The notes under the pieces are model-generated. The model searched no databases and was not told where the DNA came from. It worked only from the letters and a program-made list of their open reading frames with translations. A stretch of DNA of 64,000 nt from CAJQGY01 sp905478015 (GTDB lineage: Bacteria > Pseudomonadota > Gammaproteobacteria > Magnimaribacterales > D2472): contig CALSPZ010000001.1 of NCBI GenBank assembly GCA_943788365.1, positions 1,054,001 through 1,118,000 of the forward strand, given 5' to 3'. Each line of letters starts with the position of its first letter. The first letter of the stretch is position 1. The position numbers and the translations under genes are program-made. Positions 8,059 to 17,254 of this stretch are shown here, piece after piece.

Positions 8059-8919
8059 ATGGGAACAAGTTTACAACCAATAAATTTAACAACGCCAGGC
8101 AAGGATATTGAAACCTATCTTTCATCTGTGCATGCAATACCTATTCTTACAAAAGAACAGGAGCAGGAGCTAACATTCAAGCTTTATGACGAAGATGATC
8201 TCGATGCAGCAAGGCAACTAGTTATCCATCATCTAAGATTTGTTGTTCATATTGCACGATCATATCAAGGCTATGGCCTTCCTTTGGCAGATATCATTCA
8301 AGAAGGTAACGTTGGGCTTATGAAGGCAGTTGATAGATTTGACCCAAATAAGGGCGTAAAAGTTGTTTCATTTGCCGTGCATTGGATTAAAGCAGAAATT
8401 CATGAGTATATTCTAAGAAATTGGAGGCTTGTAAAAATTGCCACAACAAAGGCTCAAAGGAAGCTCTTTTTTAATCTAAGAAGTAAAAAGAAATCACTTG
8501 GATGGCTTACAAAAGATGAAGCTGAGAAAATAGCAAATGATCTTAATGTTGAGGTTAAAGATGTACTCCATATGGAAAACAGGCTTTCATCAACTGATGC
8601 GGCCTTTGACAGCCCAACCTCAACTAATGACGATGAGGAGATGATGTCTCCAGCTCAATATCTTGAAGATAAGAGATATGACCCTGAAATGATTGTCTCT
8701 AACGAAGAAGTTGAAAAAGTTAATAATGAAAATCTAATGGAGGCCTTGAAGCTATTAGACGATAGAAGCAAGGATATTCTTCTTAGGCGATATCTTGCTG
8801 ATCAAAAAGCAACACTTCATGAACTAGCAGATGAGTATGGCGTTTCAGCAGAAAGAATAAGACAAATTGAAACTGGGGCCCTAAAAAAACTTAAGACCTC
8901 TATGGGCGAAGCTGCTTAA
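8059..8919 (+). CDS. rpoH: RNA polymerase sigma-32 factor RpoH
   Basis: Heat-shock sigma factor that directs RNA polymerase to chaperone and protease promoters. All conserved regions are present in 286 residues: region 2 with FVVHIARSYQGYGLPLADIIQEGNVGL, the RpoH-specific box QRKLFFNLR just after region 2, and region 4 with a helix-turn-helix ending VSAERIRQIETGALKKLK. The start at 8059 gives the usual short N-terminus. An out-of-frame ATG at 8052 overlaps the leader and might compete for ribosomes. The upstream leader is extremely AT-rich with a 26-base inverted repeat. No ftsX or ftsE gene lies upstream, although ftsYEX-rpoH is the common order in this class. Confidence 0.96.
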   Translation: MGTSLQPINLTTPGKDIETYLSSVHAIPILTKEQEQELTFKLYDEDDLDAARQLVIHHLRFVVHIARSYQGYGLPLADIIQEGNVGLMKAVDRFDPNKGVKVVSFAVHWIKAEIHEYILRNWRLVKIATTKAQRKLFFNLRSKKKSLGWLTKDEAEKIANDLNVEVKDVLHMENRLSSTDAAFDSPTSTNDDEEMMSPAQYLEDKRYDPEMIVSNEEVEKVNNENLMEALKLLDDRSKDILLRRYLADQKATLHELADEYGVSAERIRQIETGALKKLKTSMGEAA

Positions 8920-8945
8920 TCCATCTCTCTAATTAATCCTTATTA

Positions 8946-8962
8946 CATATAATCATTATATG
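8946..8962. promoter_or_regulatory. Perfect palindrome over the trmB start codon
   Basis: CATATAATCATTATATG is a 17-base perfect palindrome with one central base, and its last three bases are the trmB ATG. It could fold into a small hairpin hiding the start codon or serve as an operator; its core TAATCATTA resembles part of a Fur box. No separate Shine-Dalgarno sequence is visible. In DNA this AT-rich, chance is possible. Confidence 0.35.
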
Positions 8963-9607
8963 CGTTTAAAGTATCTACCTTCTTTTGTTAAACGCAGAGG
9001 AAGAATTACAAAGAAACAAGAAGAAAATATTGAGGAGTTGATAAATTTTTCAGTATCCAGCATTAATGATATTGAAAGTGAATCAAATGGTTTTAAATCA
9101 ATAGTTATAGAGATAGGTTTTGGTGATGGAGAAAATATCCTGACAATAGCTAAAGAAAATCCTGACACCTTATATATTGGCTCAGAGGTGTATCTCTCAG
9201 GAATAGGCTCTCTAATAGGAAAAATAAAAGAGAATAATTTATCAAATATTAGAATCTATAATAATGATGCAAGGGTTCTCTTAGATACCATTAAAACACC
9301 AATATTTGATAATATGTTAATCATTTGCCCTGATCCGTGGCAGAAAGCAAGGCATCATAAGCGCAGGCTTATAAACCATAGCTTCTTAGAATTAGCTAGA
9401 AAGTCTTTGAAGGCAAACGGAGGCTTGTATATCTCTACTGACTGGAAGGATTATGCAGAGGGTATTCTAGAGGCAATTAATCAAGCAGAGGGATATATTG
9501 TTTTAGAAACTCAATTATTTGAAGACCTACCTGTTACAAGGTTTCAAGCAAGGGCGATCAAAGAGGATAGAGAAATTTTTAAGTTTAACTTGAAAAAAGC
9601 TAACTAA
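8960..9607 (+). CDS. trmB: tRNA (guanine-N7-)-methyltransferase TrmB
   Basis: SAM-dependent methyltransferase that forms 7-methylguanosine at tRNA position 46. The 215-residue protein shows the SAM-binding block VIEIGFGDGENIL with the acidic GSEVYLSGIG strand, the catalytic CPDPWQKARHHKRRLI motif, and the C-terminal TRFQARA tRNA-binding motif, all in the expected order. Start at 8960 lies within a perfect 17-base palindrome and lacks a clear ribosome-binding site. Its end overlaps the convergent hemW by eight bases. Confidence 0.95.
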   Translation: MRLKYLPSFVKRRGRITKKQEENIEELINFSVSSINDIESESNGFKSIVIEIGFGDGENILTIAKENPDTLYIGSEVYLSGIGSLIGKIKENNLSNIRIYNNDARVLLDTIKTPIFDNMLIICPDPWQKARHHKRRLINHSFLELARKSLKANGGLYISTDWKDYAEGILEAINQAEGYIVLETQLFEDLPVTRFQARAIKEDREIFKFNLKKAN

Positions 9608-10730
9608 ATATATTCACGGTATCATTCAGGAACTTATATCCTTTATCAGTTGCTTTAAATCTATTTGCTTCTATCAATCCTTTTGAAATGGCAATATCTC
9701 TTTTTTCAAAGAATCCTTCTGAAAAAAGACCCATATATTTCTTAAGATCTTTTAAATCAACGCCATCTTTAATTCTTAAAAAATTCATAGCCAGATCTAG
9801 ATCTATCTCTTCTTTAGGAACAAGTTTTCCATTATTTTTTAATGGATTGTCTATATATGATAAAACTTTCTTCATTTTTATACTTCGATAAACTCCTTCA
9901 TCTGAAGTAATCTTAGAATGCGCACCAGGACCAACGCCAAGATAGTCTCCATATGACCAATAATTCATATTATGAACGCCTTTTTGATCTTCTTTACACC
10001 ATGAAGAAACTTCATACTGCAAGTACCCATGAGAATTCAAAATTCTTTTTGCAGACTTCTCCATATTTTCTATTTTATCTTCATTTGGTATCTTCAACTC
10101 TCTTTTATAAAAAATAGTATTCGGCTCAATCGTTAATTGATATAAAGACAGATGGCTTAGATTAAATTTGCTAAATATATCAAGATCATTTTTAAATGAT
10201 CTCAATGTCTGATCCATCACTCCATATATTAAATCAATGCTTGATTTGACGCCCTTTAGGTTTGATATAACCTCAATAGACTCAAGTGATCTTTCTTTAT
10301 TATGATTTCTCTCTAGAGAAGATAGCGTTGCATCATCAAAACTTTGAACTCCTATAGACAGCCTATTGACTCCATAACTCAATATACAATCAAGATAATC
10401 TTGAGATACTTCCTGGGGGTTTAGTTCAAAACTAATTTCTGCATTTTCTTCAACAAATCCATCCTTTTTAAGAAAATTAATAATATGACCTATCAATTTA
10501 TCTTTCACTAGAGAAGGGGTTCCTCCGCCAAAATATACAGATTTAAATTTTCTGTTATTAATTACAGCTGCTGAGTTTTCTATATCAAATATAATTGCGT
10601 TTATAAGTTTTATTTCATCCGAATCATTTTTATTGATTGCAATATTGAAATCACAATATGGACATTTTTTTTCACACCAAGGCAGATGGATGTATAAACT
10701 TAATGGAATATTAGATAGATTCAATGCCAT
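9600..10730 (-). CDS. hemW: Radical-SAM heme chaperone HemW
   Basis: HemN-like radical-SAM protein that binds heme and is thought to deliver it to membrane respiratory enzymes; it is often mis-annotated as coproporphyrinogen oxidase. The N-terminus LYIHLPWCEKKCPYCDFN carries the Fe-S cysteines C19, C23 and C26, followed by VYFGGGTPS and RLSIGVQSF motifs. Length of 376 residues suits HemW rather than the longer HemN. It is the last gene of the minus-strand series and overlaps rdgB by 20 bases, which matches the common gammaproteobacterial rdgB-hemW order. Confidence 0.92.
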   Translation of the reverse strand: MALNLSNIPLSLYIHLPWCEKKCPYCDFNIAINKNDSDEIKLINAIIFDIENSAAVINNRKFKSVYFGGGTPSLVKDKLIGHIINFLKKDGFVEENAEISFELNPQEVSQDYLDCILSYGVNRLSIGVQSFDDATLSSLERNHNKERSLESIEVISNLKGVKSSIDLIYGVMDQTLRSFKNDLDIFSKFNLSHLSLYQLTIEPNTIFYKRELKIPNEDKIENMEKSAKRILNSHGYLQYEVSSWCKEDQKGVHNMNYWSYGDYLGVGPGAHSKITSDEGVYRSIKMKKVLSYIDNPLKNNGKLVPKEEIDLDLAMNFLRIKDGVDLKDLKKYMGLFSEGFFEKRDIAISKGLIEANRFKATDKGYKFLNDTVNIFS

Positions 10731-11316
10731 TAAATTTTTTTATAAATGCTGAGGCAGCCAGACCCCTGTGACTAATCTCATTTTTAATATCAGCATCAAT
10801 TGATGCCATTGATGATTTAAAATCATTTGGATAAAAGAGTTTGTCATAACCAAATCCACCATCACCACTTTCGTGTATTGAAACTTTGCCATGAATTTTT
10901 CCAGAGGCAACTATAGGCATGGGATCTTTTTCGTTAACCATACCCACAATAATGCAAACATAATAAGCATCTAGAGATTCTTCTCCAAGATTTGCAATAG
11001 ATGTTATTAATTTTTCTCTATTAAGCTTATCTGTTGATGCCTCTCCTGCATATCTAGCAGAATATATTCCCGGTTCAAAATTTAAATCTGGAACAACAAG
11101 CCCAGAATCATCTGCTATAGAATATAAACCAGAATATTTAGCTCCATGCCTTGCTTTTTTTATAGCATTTTCAAGAAAGCTCAGGCCATCCTCAATAGCA
11201 TCGCCTATATCAAGATCTGTAAGTGACACAAGATCTAGATTTAAAAATATCTTTTCGAATTCCGCAATTTTTCCTTTATTAGAAGAAGCAATTAAAACTT
11301 TTCTATTTTTTTGCAA
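10711..11316 (-). CDS. rdgB: XTP/dITP pyrophosphatase RdgB
   Basis: House-cleaning nucleotidase that removes XTP, ITP and dITP before they enter nucleic acids. The 201 residues show ASSNKGKIAEFEKI at the N-terminus, the acidic ADDSGLVV metal site, PGIYSARYAG, the GGFGYDKLF loop and KNEISHRGLAA near the end, which is the complete family signature. Its first 14 bases overlap the end of metW and its end overlaps hemW, so translation is coupled along this operon. Confidence 0.95.
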   Translation of the reverse strand: MQKNRKVLIASSNKGKIAEFEKIFLNLDLVSLTDLDIGDAIEDGLSFLENAIKKARHGAKYSGLYSIADDSGLVVPDLNFEPGIYSARYAGEASTDKLNREKLITSIANLGEESLDAYYVCIIVGMVNEKDPMPIVASGKIHGKVSIHESGDGGFGYDKLFYPNDFKSSMASIDADIKNEISHRGLAASAFIKKFNGIESI

Positions 11317-11890
11317 TTAAATATACCCCTTCAGCAGCGAAAAGATTTGGCATAAATGAAGACAGCCAACTCTCTTTGAACGATGCATTTAAATATTTTC
11401 TTTTATCTAAAATAAAGCCTCTTTCTTCACATAGAGCCTCAAAATCTTTTATTGTACAAAGATGATAATTATTAGTTTCATACCAAGAAACAGGAAGACT
11501 TTTTGTAATAGGCATTCTTCCCAAGAAGACATCTATTCTGCACCTCCAATGACCAAAATTTGGAAGAGTTACGATACAGTTATCAGCAATATCAAGCATC
11601 CTTTCCAGAGCAACATCAGGGTTCTTTAAACATTGTATGGAGCTCGCCATGATTGCTGTATCAAAATTAAAAGAAAAGAAATCTTGGATTCCTTGATCAA
11701 TATCTTGTTCGACAACAGAGACACCATTTTCTATACATAACTCTATTTGATCTGCATCAATCTCCACACCATAGCCATTAATTTTCTTTGAGGATTTGAG
11801 CTCGCAAAGCAAAGACCCATCACCACAACCAAAATCAATTACACTTGAACCTTCAGCTATCCAATTTTTTATTATGTCTGTTATTGGCAT
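11303..11890 (-). CDS. metW: Methionine biosynthesis protein MetW
   Basis: Class I methyltransferase-fold protein of 195 residues with the SAM motif VIDFGCGDGSLL near residue 20 and MASSIQCLKNPD and VTLPNFGHWRCR motifs typical of MetW. MetW is encoded almost invariably next to metX in proteobacteria and is required with it for homoserine acylation in some species. Here it follows metX with a one-base gap and overlaps rdgB. The enzymatic activity of MetW itself remains uncertain. Confidence 0.92.
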   Translation of the reverse strand: MPITDIIKNWIAEGSSVIDFGCGDGSLLCELKSSKKINGYGVEIDADQIELCIENGVSVVEQDIDQGIQDFFSFNFDTAIMASSIQCLKNPDVALERMLDIADNCIVTLPNFGHWRCRIDVFLGRMPITKSLPVSWYETNNYHLCTIKDFEALCEERGFILDKRKYLNASFKESWLSSFMPNLFAAEGVYLIAKK

Positions 11891-11891
11891 A

Positions 11892-12986
11892 TTAGGACTC
11901 TATAAAAGATCTAATTATTTTAAAATATCTTTCTGACATAAACAGGAAGCTATCATGACCATGTTTTCCATCAAGAACTACAAATGATGATTCTATTCCT
12001 GATTTCATAGCAGCGAGCTGAATTTCCTTCCCTTTTTTTGGAGGAAACAGCCAATCAGTTTTAAAACCAATAATTAGAAGTTTTGACTGAATTTTTAACA
12101 ATGCTTTTTTAAGGTCCCCATCATTATTCATAGATGGATCAAAATTATCCATGGCCTTTGTCATTAATATATATGTATTTGCATCAAATGCATCTGAGAA
12201 TTTCTCTCCTTTATACTGAAGATAATTTTCGATCTGAAAATCTACATCTCGAGCAACTTTTGATTCAGCATCTTGAAATCTTCGTCCAAACCTAAGGTCC
12301 ATATGCTCCTCAGAAAGATATGTTATGTGACCTAGCATTCGGGCAGTTTTTAAACCTTTCTTTGGCTTTGTATTATTTTTTAAATAATGCCCATTATGGA
12401 AATTCTCATCTTTTCGTATAGATTCTCTTGCAACTTCATTCATTGCTATATTTTGTGTGCTAGCCTGAGCAGCAGCTGCAAATATACCTGCCTTTTTAAT
12501 ATTTTTAGGATATGTGATAGCCCACTGAAGCGCCTGCATTCCTCCAAGACTTCCACCTAGCACCAACTCCCATTTACTTATTTCCAACCTATCCATTAGT
12601 ATTTTTTGAGTATTTACCCAATCGACAACTGATACAACAGGAAAGTCAGCTCCATAAATTTCTCCGTTAGCAGGGTTGATGGATGTGGGTCCAGAAGACC
12701 CACTGCAACCACCAATATTATTAGAACAAACAACAAAGTATTTATTTGTATCAATGGCCTTATTAGGTCCAATCATTTGATCCCACCAGCCAATAGATGA
12801 GTCTAGGTCAGACTCTCCTGCGGCGTGGTGATTGCCTGAAAATGCATGACACACCAATACTGCATTAGATTTATCTTTATTTAGTTCGCCATATGTTTCA
12901 AATATTAATTCAAAAGAAGGTAATACAGTGCCGCATTCTAGCTCAAGACTATCTTCAAATTTTATTGTTTTTGAAATCGTCTTCAT
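11892..12986 (-). CDS. metX: Homoserine O-acyltransferase MetX
   Basis: Alpha/beta-hydrolase enzyme that acylates homoserine for methionine synthesis. The nucleophile elbow GGSLGGMQALQW places Ser146; the acid follows in GFKTDWLFPP and the histidine in DGKHGHDSF. Length of 364 residues is usual. Whether acetyl-CoA or succinyl-CoA is used cannot be decided by eye, because MetX proteins in Gammaproteobacteria include succinyltransferases. Its start overlaps yggT by four bases, and metW follows at once, supporting joint function. Confidence 0.93.
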   Translation of the reverse strand: MKTISKTIKFEDSLELECGTVLPSFELIFETYGELNKDKSNAVLVCHAFSGNHHAAGESDLDSSIGWWDQMIGPNKAIDTNKYFVVCSNNIGGCSGSSGPTSINPANGEIYGADFPVVSVVDWVNTQKILMDRLEISKWELVLGGSLGGMQALQWAITYPKNIKKAGIFAAAAQASTQNIAMNEVARESIRKDENFHNGHYLKNNTKPKKGLKTARMLGHITYLSEEHMDLRFGRRFQDAESKVARDVDFQIENYLQYKGEKFSDAFDANTYILMTKAMDNFDPSMNNDGDLKKALLKIQSKLLIIGFKTDWLFPPKKGKEIQLAAMKSGIESSFVVLDGKHGHDSFLFMSERYFKIIRSFIES

Positions 12987-13510
12987 ACTAATGACTGAAT
13001 AAGCCCCCCAAGAAAACTTTGCAGATACTGGATAAGTATCAAACCAAATAAGGGAGAGATATCTAAACCACCGAAAGCAGGAATCACATTTTTTACAGGA
13101 GCCAACACCTTGTTTGAAATTTCATTTATTAGTCTTAATAGTGGATGATCATTGTCTTGAGCAACCCAGCTAATTATTACAGCCCCAATAATTGAATAAA
13201 GAATTATTTGCAAAGTAATATTGAGTGTTGCAAGCAAAGCGATCACAAGAAGATTGGCTATCTCATAGTCGGTTCCATATGCCATATAAAAACCAAAGAA
13301 TTTTAATAAGACAGCAATAACTAATGCAAGGACTGCTTGGTTGGGCACAAAAAATACAAGTTGAGAAATAGGCTTAAATAATTTTACAAATATTTTTACT
13401 ACGGGGTTGAAGTAGTCAACTCTAAGAATATTAAAAATAAAATATAAATTTACTATGTAGCTTAGCATTCCGCTAACAAGAGCAATAAGCTGAATTAAAT
13501 TAGAATTCAC
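12983..13510 (-). CDS. yggT: YggT family membrane protein
   Basis: Membrane protein of 175 residues built from two YGGT repeats, each a pair of hydrophobic helices with a conserved proline/aspartate loop (VDYFNPVVKIF in the first, HPLLRLINEISNKVLAPVK in the second). Family members are implicated in osmotic tolerance and membrane organisation, without a defined biochemical role. It lies between proC (11-base overlap) and metX (4-base overlap), its standard place in this gene series. Confidence 0.9.
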   Translation of the reverse strand: MNSNLIQLIALVSGMLSYIVNLYFIFNILRVDYFNPVVKIFVKLFKPISQLVFFVPNQAVLALVIAVLLKFFGFYMAYGTDYEIANLLVIALLATLNITLQIILYSIIGAVIISWVAQDNDHPLLRLINEISNKVLAPVKNVIPAFGGLDISPLFGLILIQYLQSFLGGLIQSLV

Positions 13511-14291
13511 TTGAAATCTCCTTAGATCTTTTTATAGCCACCTTGATAGATTTGTTAAAAGAGGAAGAGATTTTGTTTGCTTTCATAGATTTAAGTCCTG
13601 CCTCTGTAGTACCTTTCTTTGATGCCACCGAGGAAATCAACTCTTCTAAAGACTTGCCACTATCAATAGACGTTCCAACACCTATCATTAGATTGCTGAT
13701 TATCGATTTAGTTAACCTATCATTACCTTCTGTTATTTTTAGAAGTTCTTTTTCATAAACCTGTAGTAAATGAAAAAAATATGCAGGCCCGCTTCCAATC
13801 AGACCAGTAAAGTCATCTATTTTTTTCTCAGAATTGACATCTACTAAAACACCAATACGTGAAAAAAGGTTTTGAACTTTAACGTATAAGTTTTTTGGAG
13901 CATTGATATTACAAAATGCTGTAATGCCTTTCTTAAATTCAGATGAGGTATTTGGCATGCCTCTAATTAAGCGAATATTCTCTGAAATAGTTAAATATCT
14001 TTTTGAAGTAATTCCTGCTACTAATGAAAGTATTTTTGGGTTTTTTACAGCCGATGATATCTCTTCCACAGCGCTCACAGCATCCTTTGGTTTAACACAT
14101 AAAATAATAAGATCAAAATTATCTCCAACTTGCAGAGAATTAGATTCTTTTATGCCCAAGCCCTTAAGAATTTTTTTATTTGCTTTGTTGCGATCAATGA
14201 ATTGTATTAATTCTTTCTCGTAATCAGATGAAATTAGCCCAGTTATTATAGCTTGTGCTATGTTCCCACCACCGAAGAATAAGATATTCAC
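13500..14291 (-). CDS. proC: Pyrroline-5-carboxylate reductase ProC
   Basis: Last enzyme of proline synthesis; reduces pyrroline-5-carboxylate with NAD(P)H. The Rossmann motif FFGGGNIAQAIITGL opens the 263-residue protein, VKPKDA marks the cofactor domain, and IGSGPAYFFHLL plus the GTTEAGL motif mark the active site and dimerisation domain. Overlaps of four bases with yggS and eleven with yggT indicate an operon. Confidence 0.95.
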   Translation of the reverse strand: MNILFFGGGNIAQAIITGLISSDYEKELIQFIDRNKANKKILKGLGIKESNSLQVGDNFDLIILCVKPKDAVSAVEEISSAVKNPKILSLVAGITSKRYLTISENIRLIRGMPNTSSEFKKGITAFCNINAPKNLYVKVQNLFSRIGVLVDVNSEKKIDDFTGLIGSGPAYFFHLLQVYEKELLKITEGNDRLTKSIISNLMIGVGTSIDSGKSLEELISSVASKKGTTEAGLKSMKANKISSSFNKSIKVAIKRSKEISSEF

Positions 14292-14986
14292 AACTGTCTT
14301 TTACCAAAAATTAATTCCCCTATTCTAATCATGCTAGAGCCACAATCAATAGCATGCATGTAATCAGATGTAGTCCCCATAGATAAAGTATTAGCAAAGG
14401 AATATTCTTTTGCCATTACTTGATGCAATTCTTTAGATTTATTCATAACCCTAATTGTTTCAGAGGAGTCTTCGCTAAGAGCAGGCATGACCATAATACC
14501 TTTTAACAAAAGATTTTTTTTCTCTTCAACAATATACTCAGCAAAGTCCATTAATTCCTCAGGCAATAGCCCACTTTTTGTGTCTTCGTTAGAGATATTT
14601 ACCTGAATTAGAATATTCATAAGCTTTCCTTGCAGGAGGCATTCACTATCTAGAATATCTACCTCTTTCTTTCTGCATATAGAGTGAACCCAAGACGCAT
14701 ACTTAGAAATACTTCGAATTTTATTTGACTGAATAGGGCCAATGAAATGCCATTCTAAATTGAGGCCATCTATCTCATTTAATTTATATTTGCCCTCAAG
14801 TTCTTGAACATAGTTTTCTCCAAAACTTCTTATTCCGCATGAATATGCAATTTTGATTTGTTCATAAGATTTTTTTTTAGAAACACCAATTATATTTCTA
14901 ATATTAAAGCCATCATGACCAATCTTTTTATTGCTAGATAATTCTTGAAGTAAATTACCTATATTTTCTTCTATTTCTTTATGCAT
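14288..14986 (-). CDS. yggS: YggS-family PLP homeostasis protein
   Basis: Monomeric pyridoxal-phosphate-binding protein (PLPBP family, 232 residues) that buffers PLP and affects amino-acid and keto-acid balance, without a known catalytic reaction. GVSKKKS holds the PLP lysine, FGENYVQE, WHFIGPIQSNK and MPALSED follow, and MGTTSDYMHAI near the end is the phosphate-binding signature, with the usual SMGMSxDxxxAI slightly altered. It overlaps proC by four bases and the SPOR gene by sixteen, keeping the typical yggS-proC order. Confidence 0.93.
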   Translation of the reverse strand: MHKEIEENIGNLLQELSSNKKIGHDGFNIRNIIGVSKKKSYEQIKIAYSCGIRSFGENYVQELEGKYKLNEIDGLNLEWHFIGPIQSNKIRSISKYASWVHSICRKKEVDILDSECLLQGKLMNILIQVNISNEDTKSGLLPEELMDFAEYIVEEKKNLLLKGIMVMPALSEDSSETIRVMNKSKELHQVMAKEYSFANTLSMGTTSDYMHAIDCGSSMIRIGELIFGKRQL

Positions 14987-15504
14987 GACTGTCTTACCAA
15001 AGGAGAGTATCCTTTTTTTGTTATCCTTTCTCTAGAATTATTAACTGCCGACCTGTTTTTATAGGGCCCCATAAGAACTCTATAAAATATCTTCCCAGGC
15101 CTTGCAACGCTATTTACCTCATCAATAACCGCTTCGCCATCATTCATAATATTATTTAATGTTTCATTAGCAAATTCTTTTTTACCATACGTTTCTACTT
15201 GTAAAAAATAAGTACATTCAATGTTTTTCAAACTTTGATCAATTTCAATCAAAATTTCATTCTCTTGCAGCTTTATAGGAAAGTTAAATTCTATTTCATT
15301 GCTTATTTCTCTAGGCTCAAAAATTTTTATATCTGAATTAAAATAGTAGATAGAAGTAATTGCACTTAAAAATGCAAGAAAGAGCAAGATAAGTATTTGA
15401 CTGTTTGGTATTACCTTATCTTGAATATGCCTTGCTTTGAAAGAAGGCCTGCTTCTTAAATTTTTTTTAGTTGCTTGAGCTTTTCTCTTTGCAAAATCTT
15501 TCAT
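14971..15504 (-). CDS. SPOR-domain membrane protein, FtsN-like
   Basis: Bitopic inner-membrane protein of 177 residues: a basic cytoplasmic start (residues 1-30), one helix around residues 33-49, and a periplasmic part ending in a SPOR domain (residues about 95-175, with YFLQVETYG, YRVLMGPYKNR and RERITKKGYSPLV). SPOR domains bind denuded glycan strands at the division septum. Its place directly after argS is where FtsN-like proteins sit in Pseudomonas and relatives. It is short compared with E. coli FtsN, so the divisome role is an inference. Confidence 0.82.
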   Translation of the reverse strand: MKDFAKRKAQATKKNLRSRPSFKARHIQDKVIPNSQILILLFLAFLSAITSIYYFNSDIKIFEPREISNEIEFNFPIKLQENEILIEIDQSLKNIECTYFLQVETYGKKEFANETLNNIMNDGEAVIDEVNSVARPGKIFYRVLMGPYKNRSAVNNSRERITKKGYSPLVRQSCIKK

Positions 15505-15510
15505 ATTTGA

Positions 15511-17250
15511 TTACATCTTTTGGATTGGCTCAATCCCAAGAAGCCTTAACCCATTTGCCAACACTTGCTTAGATGCATTGAGACAGAAAAGAATTGATTG
15601 AGCGTTCTGATCAGACTCTGAAAGAATATGATTATCATTATAAAAACTATGAAAAGACTGAGCAAAGTCTTTTAAGAAATAAATTATTAAATGTGGTTGA
15701 AGGCTTTTTGCTGATCTATGAACCACTCCAGGAAACTTACTAACCTCATGAATGATACGATCACATTTAGCATATTTATTAGTTTCAATTTGCTCAGCAG
15801 ATATCGGCAACGCACCATTTTTTTCTATATATTTTGCTTGAAGAGAACAGATTCTGGCATGAGCATATTGAATGTAATAAAAAATATTTTCTTTATTATC
15901 AGCTTTTGCAAGATCAATATCAAAATCAAGATGTTGATCTGCCTGTTTTGATAAATAATAAAATCTTGCTGCATCCTTCCCAATTTCACCTACCAAGTTT
16001 GCCAATGTATAAAAATCACCACTTCTTGTAGACATCTTCACCTTCTTTCCATCTCTAAAAAGATTTGCAAATTGCACAAGCTGAACATTAAGCTTTTCTT
16101 TGTCAAATCCAAGACCATCTATTGATGCTTCTATTCTTTTTATGTATCCATGATGGTCTGCACCCCAAACATTTATAAGCTCGTCAAAGCCTCTATCAAT
16201 TTTATTTTTATGATATGCAACATCCGAAGCAAAATAAGTAGGTCTCCCATCTTCTCTAATTAGCACTCTATTCTTATCGTCTTTTGAAGAGGATGTATCA
16301 AGCCAAAGAGCGCCATTTTCCTTATATGCCAACCCTTCTTTTTCTAATTTGCTCATTGCCTGACTTATTGACGAAGATTCATCAGACAAGGATCCTAACG
16401 ATGATTCAAAATACCAGTCATCATGCAGAACATTAAAATTTTGTAAATCTTCTTTTATAGAATCAAGAACTATAGAAAGCGAAGTTTTTTTAACTTTACT
16501 CCACAAGCTAGAGCCTGCTTTTATTTTTTTTATAATTTCATCAATTTGTTTTTCAGCATCATCCAAAGGAATGGCATTTAAAATTTCTTCACCGCTAATA
16601 TCAAAATCATGACTCTTAGACCTAAAATCATCAGCTATATCTTTAATATAGCCACCCTTATAAGAGCTTTCTGGCATCTGATTATCTTCTAAATCAGCAA
16701 GCCTCAAACACACACTAGCAGTCAAAATATCAATCTGTCTCCCTGCATCATTTACGTAGTATTCTTTATGCACCTCATGTCCGCAGGCCTCTAAAATCCT
16801 TCCAATAGCATCGCCATAAGCAGCACCTCTTCCATGACCAACATGAAGTGGCCCAGTAGGGTTAGCTGAAACAAATTCTATTTGAATTTTTTTCTTAGAA
16901 TCAAAACTATTTCTTCCATAATTCTCTAGCTCCATATTGGCAATATTTATAGAATTTAAAAATGCTTGTCTTGAAAGTCTAATATTTACAAAACCAGGGC
17001 CTGCTGATTCAGCAGATTCTATGAAAGAGAATTTAGAAAGATTTGCAGCTAAATTTTTTGATAGCTCAGCTGGATTTTTTTTTAAAATACCTGCTGCAAT
17101 CATGCACACATTTGATGTGATATGCCCCTTTGACAGATCATCAGTAATTGATGTTGTATATTTTTTTTGAAGAGTTTCTAGCATCTTTGGTTCAATGCTA
17201 CAAAAATCTATAAAAAATGAGTCTATCAATTCATTAATATCTTTGATCAT
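15511..17250 (-). CDS. argS: Arginyl-tRNA synthetase
   Basis: Class I aminoacyl-tRNA synthetase that charges tRNA-Arg. The HIGH motif appears as NPTGPLHVGHGRG, the KMSK motif as KMSTRSGD, and the C-terminal anticodon-binding domain ends IEPIQKM. The start chosen at 17250 (MIKDINEL) gives 579 residues, the normal size; a longer open frame reaches 17337 but would run into efp and encodes an uncharacteristic N-terminus. It begins five bases after the efp stop, so the two are probably cotranscribed. Confidence 0.95.
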   Translation of the reverse strand: MIKDINELIDSFFIDFCSIEPKMLETLQKKYTTSITDDLSKGHITSNVCMIAAGILKKNPAELSKNLAANLSKFSFIESAESAGPGFVNIRLSRQAFLNSINIANMELENYGRNSFDSKKKIQIEFVSANPTGPLHVGHGRGAAYGDAIGRILEACGHEVHKEYYVNDAGRQIDILTASVCLRLADLEDNQMPESSYKGGYIKDIADDFRSKSHDFDISGEEILNAIPLDDAEKQIDEIIKKIKAGSSLWSKVKKTSLSIVLDSIKEDLQNFNVLHDDWYFESSLGSLSDESSSISQAMSKLEKEGLAYKENGALWLDTSSSKDDKNRVLIREDGRPTYFASDVAYHKNKIDRGFDELINVWGADHHGYIKRIEASIDGLGFDKEKLNVQLVQFANLFRDGKKVKMSTRSGDFYTLANLVGEIGKDAARFYYLSKQADQHLDFDIDLAKADNKENIFYYIQYAHARICSLQAKYIEKNGALPISAEQIETNKYAKCDRIIHEVSKFPGVVHRSAKSLQPHLIIYFLKDFAQSFHSFYNDNHILSESDQNAQSILFCLNASKQVLANGLRLLGIEPIQKM

Positions 17251-17254
17251 ATAA

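Noticed and set aside
9600..10730. Annotation as coproporphyrinogen III oxidase HemN
   Set aside because: Length, position next to rdgB and motif spacing fit HemW, which lacks the extra HemN residues.
13903..14223. 106-codon open frame on the plus strand
   Set aside because: It is the antisense of proC, whose protein motifs are complete; the antisense translation has no recognisable domain.
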